Shown here: positions 7,759 to 16,823 of the stretch, piece by piece
Numbering within the stretch: position 1 is the stretch's first letter
Layout of the letters: every line of letters begins with the position of its first letter
From: an uncultured Acidimicrobiales bacterium
Lineage (GTDB): Bacteria; Actinomycetota; Acidimicrobiia; Acidimicrobiales; SHLQ01
Length of the DNA stretch: 35,064 nt
Assembly: GCA_938084885.1 (NCBI GenBank)
Contig: CALKGG010000023.1
Span: 1 to 35,064, forward strand
Reading direction: 5' to 3'
The notes under the pieces: model-generated
Told to the model about the DNA's origin: nothing
Seen by the model: only the letters and a program-made list of their open reading frames with translations
The model's database searches: none
Position numbers and translations under genes: made by a program

Positions 7759-7786
7759 ATTCTCTCAGCCAGTCCAGAGTGAGAAT
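7759..7786. promoter_or_regulatory. possible operator in front of the TetR-like gene
   Basis: ATTCTC (7759-7764) and GAGAAT (7781-7786) form an inverted repeat with a 16-bp spacer, starting 5 bp from the regulator's ATG. The position suits autoregulation, but the arms are short. Confidence 0.25.
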
Positions 7787-7964
7787 CCAACCTCGCAGCT
7801 CTAGATATCGTGTCTACTGTGCCAGATGCTGACGTTGAAAACACCGAAAGAGCCAAAAAGTTTGCCACCAAATTGTCGGAGGCAACGCTCACTTGATAAC
7901 CACCATTTCGCGAAGGTTCACGCCTATTCGAGAGTTCGCTCAGCGCGATTGTTCGCAATCCTCG

Positions 7965-9011
<1,047 letters not shown>

Positions 9012-9047
9012 CGCCGATCACAGTGATAGGTCGAGTATGAAAACGGG

Positions 9048-9088
9048 ACAGTGCCGGGTGCGAAAGCGCCCGGCACTGTTGCGTTTTT
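9048..9088 (+). terminator. intrinsic terminator after asd
   Basis: A 14-bp stem (one T-G wobble) from ACAGTGCCGGG with a GAAA tetraloop, followed by GCGTTTTTG. It lies between asd and the convergent FKBP gene, 24 bp from the latter's stop. TTTT on the opposite side suggests it may also stop transcription from the other strand. Confidence 0.85.
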
Positions 9089-9112
9089 GATTTGGTAGGA
9101 CGGTGTTGGCGA

Positions 9113-9493
9113 CTAGCCGACCGAGCGGAGGTCGACGACAAAGATCAGCGTTTCGTTCGGAGCAATGACGCCGCCAGCACCAGCGGCGCCGTAACCCATT
9201 GCCGGAGGAATGGTGAGGCGACGACGGCCGCCGACCTTCATTCCCTGCACGCCCTGATCCCAACCAGCAATGACCTGCCCGCCGCCGAGACCGAAGGTGA
9301 AGTGCTGTCCGCGGTTCCATGAGGCATCGAACTCGCGCCCGTTCGACCAACTGATACCGGCGTAGTCGACCGATACCTGCATGCCGCTCGTCGCGACTTG
9401 TCCGTCACCTTCGATGAGGTCCTCGATGACCAACTCGGTCGGAGGAAGGCCTCCAGGGACGGTAATGACGGGCTTTTCGTTCGTATCTTCCAT
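9113..9493 (-). CDS. FKBP-type peptidyl-prolyl cis-trans isomerase
   Basis: A 126-residue single-domain FKBP, a prolyl isomerase and folding helper, cytosolic since no signal peptide is seen. The family landmarks are V-D-Y-A-G, R-E-F-D-A-S, F-x-L-G-G-G-Q-V-I-A-G-W-D-Q-G-V-Q-G-M-K-V-G-G-R-R-R-L, P-P-A-M-G-Y-G and L-I-F-V-V-D-L. The active-site core (Y, F, D, V-I-x-G-W) is intact, so it should be active. A TAGGAT hexamer stands 6 bp upstream of the ATG. Confidence 0.93.
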   Translation of the reverse strand: MEDTNEKPVITVPGGLPPTELVIEDLIEGDGQVATSGMQVSVDYAGISWSNGREFDASWNRGQHFTFGLGGGQVIAGWDQGVQGMKVGGRRRLTIPPAMGYGAAGAGGVIAPNETLIFVVDLRSVG

Positions 9494-9499
9494 ACGAGA

Positions 9500-9505
9500 A
9501 TCCTA
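9500..9505 (-). promoter_or_regulatory. -10 hexamer for the FKBP gene
   Basis: TAGGAT with 6 bp to the ATG at 9493, the leaderless arrangement. Confidence 0.5.
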
Positions 9506-9560
9506 CGGCCCGGACCGCAGACAAAGGACCGATCCAACCAGAAGCATTTCGCTGCACAGC

Positions 9561-9566
9561 TACTCT
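9561..9566 (+). promoter_or_regulatory. -10 hexamer for the MazG-like gene
   Basis: TACTCT with 6 bp (TGGCCC) to the ATG at 9573; no Shine-Dalgarno sequence is present. Confidence 0.5.
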
Positions 9567-9572
9567 TGGCCC

Positions 9573-9824
9573 ATGAATCTCGATGATGTGCAAGCGCTAA
9601 TGGAAGAGCTCTACGGACAAGCAGATAGGGACCGAGGGATGCCCGCCACCGTGGCGTGGTTGTGCGAGGAGTTAGGCGAACTTGCGCAGGCAGCACGGAA
9701 GGGAACCAAAGAGCAGCAGCTGCACGAACTCGGCGATGTCCTCGCGTGGCTCGCATCGCTCGCAAATCAACTCGACCTGAGCCTCGACGATGCCATGGCC
9801 CGTTACCGAGAAAACCCGCCGTGA
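9573..9824 (+). CDS. MazG-like nucleotide pyrophosphohydrolase
   Basis: An 83-residue all-alpha protein of the MazG/RS21-C6 type, which removes pyrophosphate from (often non-canonical) nucleoside triphosphates. The metal-binding motif is present: E-E-L-G-E-L at about residues 31-36 and, further on, E-L-G-D-V-L-A-W-L, that is the E-x-x-E...E-x-x-D pattern. It is the minimal length for the fold, which works as a dimer or tetramer. It ends 10 bp before the stop of the convergent DUF2236 gene. The substrate is not defined by sequence. Confidence 0.85.
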   Translation: MNLDDVQALMEELYGQADRDRGMPATVAWLCEELGELAQAARKGTKEQQLHELGDVLAWLASLANQLDLSLDDAMARYRENPP

Positions 9825-9834
9825 GTTGTGGGGT

Positions 9835-10725
9835 CTAGCGAGACCGAGCTTCGCGAACGGCAACGATCTCTGGCGGTGGCGTCATGATCCAGCCGAGCGT
9901 CCCAACAAGGGCTTTCGCTGCGGGCGCAACCATTGCATCGCTGACGAGCCGAACGCGTGGAGGTAGCCAAAGTTTGCGTCGAGCCCACGACGGCAACAGG
10001 TTGATCGCAGCGGTCAAGATGATCCCGTAGGGTGCCATTGCACCAAGCTTGTTCGGCGGAAAGACCAGCCAGCGAATCGCATCGCGGGCCTGTTTGCCGT
10101 AGTTGAGCTCGGGAAGATACGAGCGCAAGCGTGCATCAAGTTCGGCAACCGAACGAGGGGCCTGGATTACGCCGAGAGCTTCGCCGACCCTCGCCATTTC
10201 GGCGACGTACTGATCGGCTTCGGCACTGCTAATCGGTACTGTGCCGTAGCGGCGGTATCCGCGAAGGAAACCGTCGACTTCTGTGCAGTGCACCCAGGCC
10301 AGGTTGTGCGGATCGTTGGCTTCGTACGGGGCGCCGTCTGGTGTTGTGCCGGTAACTCGATCGTGGACCTTGGTGATCACCCGAATCATCCGGTCGGCTT
10401 CGGCGGCGCTACCAAACGTGGTCGTTCCGACGAAGTTTGCAGTGCGGTGGAGACGACCGAACGGGTCGTCTGCATAGTTGGAGTGATCTGCAACCCCGGC
10501 CATAGTCGGCGGATGAAGCGTCTGCACGAGCAGCGATGTGACGCCGCCAATGACGGTCGACCAGTCGGACTGGACAAGCCATGTGATGCTCTCGGGTCCG
10601 AACCAACTGTCGTCGGCGGCCATGCGACCGTCGCCGGCCTCGCGGGTGCCGGTGATGTACTCCGAGACGGTTCGCTGGAGCTCGCGTCGAATGCCCTCAA
10701 TGGGGGTCAGTTGGTCTGTGGCCAT
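9835..10725 (-). CDS. DUF2236 / MpaB-like oxygenase family protein
   Basis: A 296-residue protein of the DUF2236 family, to which mycophenolate-pathway MpaB and latex-clearing-protein-like oxygenases belong; several members bind a b-type haem. Seen here: W-F-G-P-E-S at about 30, L-L-V-Q-T-L-H-P-P-T-M-A-G-V near 65, F-G-R-L-H-R-T, the H-D-R-V segment, L-A-W-V-H-C-T near 130 and R-Y-G at about 150, the usual His-rich markers. A hydrophobic stretch near residue 225 may touch the membrane. The natural substrate is unknown. It is preceded by TACTCT 7 bp from the ATG and lies 42 bp downstream of the RamB-like gene on the same strand. Confidence 0.8.
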   Translation of the reverse strand: MATDQLTPIEGIRRELQRTVSEYITGTREAGDGRMAADDSWFGPESITWLVQSDWSTVIGGVTSLLVQTLHPPTMAGVADHSNYADDPFGRLHRTANFVGTTTFGSAAEADRMIRVITKVHDRVTGTTPDGAPYEANDPHNLAWVHCTEVDGFLRGYRRYGTVPISSAEADQYVAEMARVGEALGVIQAPRSVAELDARLRSYLPELNYGKQARDAIRWLVFPPNKLGAMAPYGIILTAAINLLPSWARRKLWLPPRVRLVSDAMVAPAAKALVGTLGWIMTPPPEIVAVREARSR

Positions 10726-10767
10726 GTCTCCCAGAGTATGGCGCGAACCTGGGTGGTGGATGACGCG

Positions 10768-12225
10768 TCAGGAGGTTGGTCGTTGCCGGTCGAGGAATCG
10801 GTAGACGTCGACAAGATCGACTCCCGGGAACGGCGAGAACTGTCCACTCGATGCCGGCAGTGCCGTCAATACGTGGCTTCGCTGGGCCGCCGACGGCCAC
10901 GCCACCTCTTCCCACCGTTCGATCAGTTCAGGGTCGGGTGCAACACGTGACGATCGGGCGTCGAGCTTTCGAATCGTGTCGCCACCACGGAAATGGGTGG
11001 CCAGTTCCGACGTTGTGCCGACGCTCACCGCATACGGGTTGCTCGACGCATCTTCGATATATGTCGCGCACCACCAATCGCCTCCATCGGTGATTGTGTG
11101 TTGGTAGTGCATCAAGAAGTTCTTCGATGCTTGCCACGCTTGGCGAACGCCCCAGTGGCGCGATACGCGCATCCCTTCAACAGTGCCGTCGGCGTCGCAC
11201 GGATAGTCGATCCCGTCGTTTTCGTAGGCCTTCGAGACGACGCCGTCGGGGTTGCAACGCAAGAAGTGGACGGGCATGTCGAGGTGTTCGGTGGCCAGGT
11301 TGGTGAACCGGTGCGCTGCCATTTCGTACGACACGTAAAACGACTCTTTGAGATCTTCAATCGACAGCTGCTTTTCGCTGTAGCTGCGACGCAATAGATC
11401 GACCGCCGGCGTTTCGGGGATGAGCGCCGCGGCAGCGAAGTAGTTTGACTCGACCCGTTGGCGAAGGTAACCCGCGAAGTCTCGAGTATCGGAGTGGTCG
11501 AGTGCATAGTGACCGAGCGTCTGAAGCACGACGGAGCGGGCCGAACGAAGGTCGACTTCCTCGCGCAGGTGGATATAGATGATGCGGTTCTTCTGGTCGG
11601 TCACTGATCTCGCCGAGCTCGGCATGCCGCGGGCCCGTTCGACCCGGAAGCCAAAATGGTTCGCAAGGTCGGTGATGTGTCGTTCCGACAGGGGTCCGAT
11701 TCCGGGGTAATTGATCGCTCCGAGCGCGTCGGCCACCACGGTCTCGATGTGCAGAAAGTAGTTGTTGCGCTCGCGCATCTCTCGACGGAGCCCGGCATTC
11801 GCGAGTCGAGCTTTGTCTTCGCTTCGCAGCGCTCGCTCGCTGCCTCTTGCCTCAGATGGCACGGCGTGCCACAGGGTGACGAGATGCTCCAGCACATCGT
11901 CGTTCAGCTTGGCGCTTGGTTTGATGTAGGGAAGGCCGAACTCTTTGTAGCGGGGGTCTTCCTGGGCTCGTTCGAGTTCGAGCTCGAGTTCGGCTCGACG
12001 GTTGGGCGGCTCGGGGTCGACAAGGTCGACCACCGAAACATCAAGAACCTCGCCGATTGTTCGCAGCAAGCCAATCTTTGGTTCGATCCGGCCGTTCTCG
12101 AGTTGCGAAAGATAGGGGACAGGCTTGTCGACACCCGCGCTCAATTCGGAAAGCGTGAGTTTCTTCTGCTTTCTGAAATGGCGAATTCGGTGTCCTAACA
12201 CGCTGAGATCGAGCTCGTCAGCCAC
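10768..12225 (-). CDS. RamB/PrpR-like transcriptional regulator (XRE HTH + ImmA/IrrE-like + DUF2083)
   Basis: A 485-residue regulator. An N-terminal XRE helix-turn-helix (about residues 8-62: L-G-H-R-I-R-H-F-R-K-Q-K-K-L-T-L-S-E-L) is followed by an ImmA/IrrE-like middle part and a C-terminal domain as in RamB, the actinobacterial regulator of acetate and glyoxylate genes. In the metalloprotease-like part the zinc motif is degenerate (L-G-H-Y-A-L-D-H, no H-E-x-x-H), although the E-S-N-Y-F-A-A-A-A-L-I-P block is kept, so sensing rather than proteolysis is likely. The GTG at 12223-12225 is chosen because GGAGG stands 7 bp upstream; an ATG eight codons earlier overlaps that site. It is divergent from a malate-synthase-like gene, which fits a glyoxylate link. 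Confidence 0.8.
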   Translation of the reverse strand: MADELDLSVLGHRIRHFRKQKKLTLSELSAGVDKPVPYLSQLENGRIEPKIGLLRTIGEVLDVSVVDLVDPEPPNRRAELELELERAQEDPRYKEFGLPYIKPSAKLNDDVLEHLVTLWHAVPSEARGSERALRSEDKARLANAGLRREMRERNNYFLHIETVVADALGAINYPGIGPLSERHITDLANHFGFRVERARGMPSSARSVTDQKNRIIYIHLREEVDLRSARSVVLQTLGHYALDHSDTRDFAGYLRQRVESNYFAAAALIPETPAVDLLRRSYSEKQLSIEDLKESFYVSYEMAAHRFTNLATEHLDMPVHFLRCNPDGVVSKAYENDGIDYPCDADGTVEGMRVSRHWGVRQAWQASKNFLMHYQHTITDGGDWWCATYIEDASSNPYAVSVGTTSELATHFRGGDTIRKLDARSSRVAPDPELIERWEEVAWPSAAQRSHVLTALPASSGQFSPFPGVDLVDVYRFLDRQRPTS

Positions 12226-12254
12226 GGGTGCGCCTCCACAGGTTTGCAACTTTT

Positions 12255-12296
12255 GCCATTTTTAGCGTCAAATGAGTGATAGTGCCAGTTTTAGCG
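12255..12296. promoter_or_regulatory. imperfect 13-bp direct repeats in the RamB-like control region
   Basis: GCCATTTTTAGCG (12255-12267) and GCCAGTTTTAGCG (12284-12296) differ at one base and are 29 bp apart. A TTTGCAACTTTTGC stretch (12243-12256) lies next to them. They sit between the divergent regulator and the malate-synthase-like gene, where a regulator would bind; TTTGC-containing sites are known for RamB, but the match is only loose. Confidence 0.45.
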
Positions 12297-12417
12297 CGGT
12301 GGCGCGCTAGTGGGAGGGAAAAGTTTCGCCGATCATGATTTGGGTGCGTTGTTGATTCGTCCCGGCGATTGCACAACTTCGGCGGACTACTCGAGAGCGT
12401 TGGAAAACAATCTCGGG

Positions 12418-13083
12418 ATGGCAAAGAAAGACCAACTCATGGCTACACGACTACCCGGCGTAACAATCGCTCCTGGCACCGACATTGTCTTGCCCGTCGA
12501 TGACGAGGTGCTCGACGTCCTTTTCGACCGCACGACACGCAAGCTGATTGCGTCGCTGCACCGTCGGTTCTGGGAAAAGCGCAGGAACATGCTCCAAGCT
12601 CGTGCAATCGACCGCTCGACCTTGACCCTCGCTCCCACCAGCACCATCCATGACGCGGATAGTCAAATATTCGGCGAGGTCGTGTGCGACCTGCGAGCCA
12701 CACGCGACTCATGGGACGGTCGCCTCGAGCAGTACTCGCGGCTTCGAGAGGCGCTCGTCACCGCAGGCCTTGACTCGTCGCCCTTCGTTGTTCGCGTCCG
12801 TGGCTGGGAGGAAACCGATCCGGGCGTTCTCGTCGATGGACGTGCCGTGCCGAGCTGCATCGTCGACGTGGCTGTGGCGCTCCGCCAATCGGCGCAGCTC
12901 TTCCGCCAGGACGTGAACGCCGTGGTCCTCGACACCCCCGAGGCCGTCGACGCCGGTGAGGTAGCACTCTGGGCGGACCTTATGTGCCTTGCCCAAGATC
13001 GCTCCGGCATCGACCGAGACACCGTTTCCTACGGGGTGCTTCGGGCAGTGGCACGCAGCGAACCCGAGATTGCCGTTGCCTGA
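12418..13083 (+). CDS. truncated malate synthase A-like protein
   Basis: A protein of about 221 residues that aligns by eye with three separated parts of malate synthase A. The helix K-L-I-A-S-L-H-R-R-F-W-E-K-R-R matches its N-terminal region, T-S-T-I-H-D-A-D-S-Q-I matches E. coli T-A-S-I-R-D-A-D-W-K-I, and V-V-R-V-R-G-W...D-V-A-V-A-L matches C-R-V-R-G-L...D-F-A-L-Y-F. The internal I-T-G-P...F-M-A-D-F-E-D block and everything after about residue 280 of the enzyme are missing, and the L-I-E-T glutamate is replaced (V-L-R-A-V). The Arg of R-V-R-G is kept. It should not be an active malate synthase. The start could also be the ATG at 12439 or an upstream GTG. The frame is intact, so it may have been kept for another role. 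Confidence 0.6.
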   Translation: MAKKDQLMATRLPGVTIAPGTDIVLPVDDEVLDVLFDRTTRKLIASLHRRFWEKRRNMLQARAIDRSTLTLAPTSTIHDADSQIFGEVVCDLRATRDSWDGRLEQYSRLREALVTAGLDSSPFVVRVRGWEETDPGVLVDGRAVPSCIVDVAVALRQSAQLFRQDVNAVVLDTPEAVDAGEVALWADLMCLAQDRSGIDRDTVSYGVLRAVARSEPEIAVA

Positions 13084-13135
13084 ACAGTGGCGTTTGGCCC
13101 TGTCGTCTGCAGCGAGATTCCGCTACAACTGACAT

Positions 13136-13825
13136 ATGGCCTTCGTGCAGTTCGACCGTCGCAGTGATGAAAAGGCCACCGACCTGCGCACGCTCGGACA
13201 GGTTGCACACACATATTTGACGCACCGTTCTCCCCACGTCATCTTGAGCGGGCTCGCCATCGCGGTCGCTATTCGCCTGGCTGTCGGCACCTATGGCGTT
13301 GCCGACCTCGTCGTGCTCGCCGTCACCGTGTCGATGGTTGGGGTGGTCGAGTGGTTCATCCACCTCTTCTTATTGCATGCTCCGCACGACTCGGTTCGGA
13401 TGACGCGTTTCAAGACCGGAGCTGGGCATCGCGAGCACCACCTCGACCCCGACGACATTGGGTGGTTGATGTTGGGGCCGCCCGACGCTGCAGTGTTCCT
13501 CGCACTGTTGCTTCTTTGGAATGCCACCTGGCCGCTGTTGCTTGCGTGGGCTCTTGGAGCGTCGCTGCTGAGCACGTATCTGACCGCTGTCGCGGCGTCG
13601 TATATTATGCTCGCCCACTATGAGTGGACACACCTGCTCGTGCACACGCGGTACCGTCCCAAGCTCGGCTATTACCGTCGTCTCGCCACGCATCACCGGT
13701 TGCATCACTACCGCAACGAACATCACTGGCTCGGAGTCACGTCTCGGGTGGGCGATAAAGCGCTCGGCACGCTGCCGGCATCGAAATCGGATGTCCCGCT
13801 TTCCGACACGGCACGAACGCTCTAA
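13136..13825 (+). CDS. sterol desaturase/fatty acid hydroxylase superfamily protein
   Basis: A 229-residue integral-membrane di-iron enzyme. Hydrophobic helices at about 40-75 and 118-160 carry the eight-His signature: H-x-F-L-L-H (about 78), G-H-R-E-H-H (about 101), H-Y-E-W-T-H-L-L-V-H-T (about 161) and H-H-R-L-H-H-Y-R-N-E-H-H-W-L-G-V-T (about 186). This is the Fe-binding pattern of the family, which hydroxylates or desaturates lipids, sterols or carotenoids. The substrate is unknown. It lies 52 bp after the malate-synthase-like gene and 55 bp before glnS. Confidence 0.85.
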   Translation: MAFVQFDRRSDEKATDLRTLGQVAHTYLTHRSPHVILSGLAIAVAIRLAVGTYGVADLVVLAVTVSMVGVVEWFIHLFLLHAPHDSVRMTRFKTGAGHREHHLDPDDIGWLMLGPPDAAVFLALLLLWNATWPLLLAWALGASLLSTYLTAVAASYIMLAHYEWTHLLVHTRYRPKLGYYRRLATHHRLHHYRNEHHWLGVTSRVGDKALGTLPASKSDVPLSDTARTL

Positions 13826-13868
13826 TGCGACGCTCGAACAATTCCGCTCGTCTCGCGGTTCGTGTCTC

Positions 13869-13874
13869 TAGTCT
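13869..13874 (+). promoter_or_regulatory. -10 hexamer for glnS
   Basis: TAGTCT with 6 bp (GAACAG) to the GTG start, the leaderless arrangement. Confidence 0.5.
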
Positions 13875-13880
13875 GAACAG

Positions 13881-15560
<1,680 letters not shown>

Positions 15561-15600
15561 CGCGTGCGCGCAGCTTCAGCCGGGCACATCTTCGCGGGTT

Positions 15601-15837
15601 TCACGACGCCGACGACGAAGGTGGCGCTTCCTTCTTTCGTTGCCTGCGATCCTTGCGCTCGACCGAACGCTGCCACTTTCTCTGGCGACTTCGACATGCC
15701 TTGCGACAGAACTGATGGTTGGCCGACTTTGCTTCAAAGAGCTGTCCGCATCGCCAATACCCACACACCTGAAGCTTCTCGGGGTCGACGTCATCGTCCC
15801 AGTCGTCAGGGAGATCAGACGGGAGCGGTTCGAGCAT
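15601..15837 (-). CDS. small zinc-ribbon-like protein
   Basis: A 78-residue protein with an acidic N-terminal third (D-D-W-D-D-D-V-D) and a probable zinc knuckle at about 26-50: C-G-Y-W-R-C-G-Q-L-F and then H-Q-F-C-R-K-A-C-R-S-R-Q-R-K. The Cys spacing (C-x4-C...C-x3-C) and the following basic tail resemble small zinc-ribbon proteins that bind nucleic acid. Its ATG overlaps the TGA of the upstream hydrolase gene by one base (TGATG), so the two are coupled; a longer frame would overlap the hydrolase. The specific function is unknown. Confidence 0.65.
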   Translation of the reverse strand: MLEPLPSDLPDDWDDDVDPEKLQVCGYWRCGQLFEAKSANHQFCRKACRSRQRKWQRSVERKDRRQRKKEAPPSSSAS

Positions 15838-16574
15838 CACAAGTCCAGGCGGTCGAGCCACGCATCGATCGAGCGCCACACCGAGTGCGTTGGATCGATC
15901 ACGTCGAAATGGTCGACCTTTTTCGGGTCCAATAGCGTCACCTCGTCACCAGCGAGTTCGGCGGTCTCGACGTACTCGGGGGCCATAGCAAACGGCACGT
16001 CCTCATCGGCCCTCCCGTGGACGACAAGCTGTGCCATGTTCAGTGGAAGCAGATACAACGGCGATGCAGCGGCATACAGGTCGGGCCGGTCAGATGCGGA
16101 AGCACCGAAAAGCTCGGCGGTAGCGTGATTGCTGAGTTCGAGACCGTCGGCGAGGAAGAGGTCGCACAGCGGTGCAAGCGCAATGACGCCGTCGACCCGA
16201 TTTGCCGGTTGGGCCGCTGCCCACAAGGCAAGCTGTCCGCCGGCACTGTGTCCCACAACAATTGTGGGCCCGGGTGCATCATCGACGAGCGCAATGGCAT
16301 CGAGAATGTCGCTTGACATTTCGGCCCAGACGCCTTGTGCTCCAGGTGCAATGCGTCGATACTCGAGATTCGCAACCGTCCAACCTCGATTGGCGAGATG
16401 GTGTGCCACTGGTTCGTTGAGGTCGAGTCCGTACGCCTCGCGCCAGTACCCGCCATGGATCGAGATGATCGTGCCGCGGGGCGCAGTCAATGAGGCGTCG
16501 GCGAGATAGAGATCGAGAAACTGCGACGGATGCTCTCCGTAGGTTCTACGCTCCGGGCTTCTTCGTCTCGACAC
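15837..16574 (-). CDS. alpha/beta hydrolase, kynurenine formamidase/BD-FAE-like
   Basis: A 245-residue soluble hydrolase. The oxyanion motif H-G-G-Y-W (about residues 40-44), the nucleophile elbow G-H-S-A-G-G (about 107-112), the acid in H-G-R-A-D-E-D-V-P (about 188) and the His in V-D-H-F-D-V-I (about 222) form a full triad. H-G-G-Y-W is typical of kynurenine formamidases and of carbohydrate-esterase-like relatives, so the substrate may be N-formylkynurenine, an ester or another amide; nothing nearby decides it. The GTG start is supported by TAGAGT 6 bp upstream. Confidence 0.8.
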   Translation of the reverse strand: MSRRRSPERRTYGEHPSQFLDLYLADASLTAPRGTIISIHGGYWREAYGLDLNEPVAHHLANRGWTVANLEYRRIAPGAQGVWAEMSSDILDAIALVDDAPGPTIVVGHSAGGQLALWAAAQPANRVDGVIALAPLCDLFLADGLELSNHATAELFGASASDRPDLYAAASPLYLLPLNMAQLVVHGRADEDVPFAMAPEYVETAELAGDEVTLLDPKKVDHFDVIDPTHSVWRSIDAWLDRLDL

Positions 16575-16580
16575 GTGTGA

Positions 16581-16586
16581 ACTCTA
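16581..16586 (-). promoter_or_regulatory. -10 hexamer for the alpha/beta hydrolase
   Basis: TAGAGT on the minus strand with 6 bp (TCACAC) to the GTG at 16574. Confidence 0.5.
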
Positions 16587-16823
16587 GATTCTCCACGGTC
16601 GACGATCGTTACTCTTGTCCACTGACCTCGCGACACTCGTCGAATCCAGCCGATCAACCGCAGGGCGGCAGGGCGAGTTGTGCCTAGCGTCCGCAAGGTG
16701 TTGTCATCAGACTTGTAGGCCAAATAGCACTGTATGTGAACTATGGGTTTCGATTCGTCTGTACTCGTGGCATTCTGACGGCGACTGACTCGCGAATCCG
16801 CATACGTCATATCGGAGACCCCA

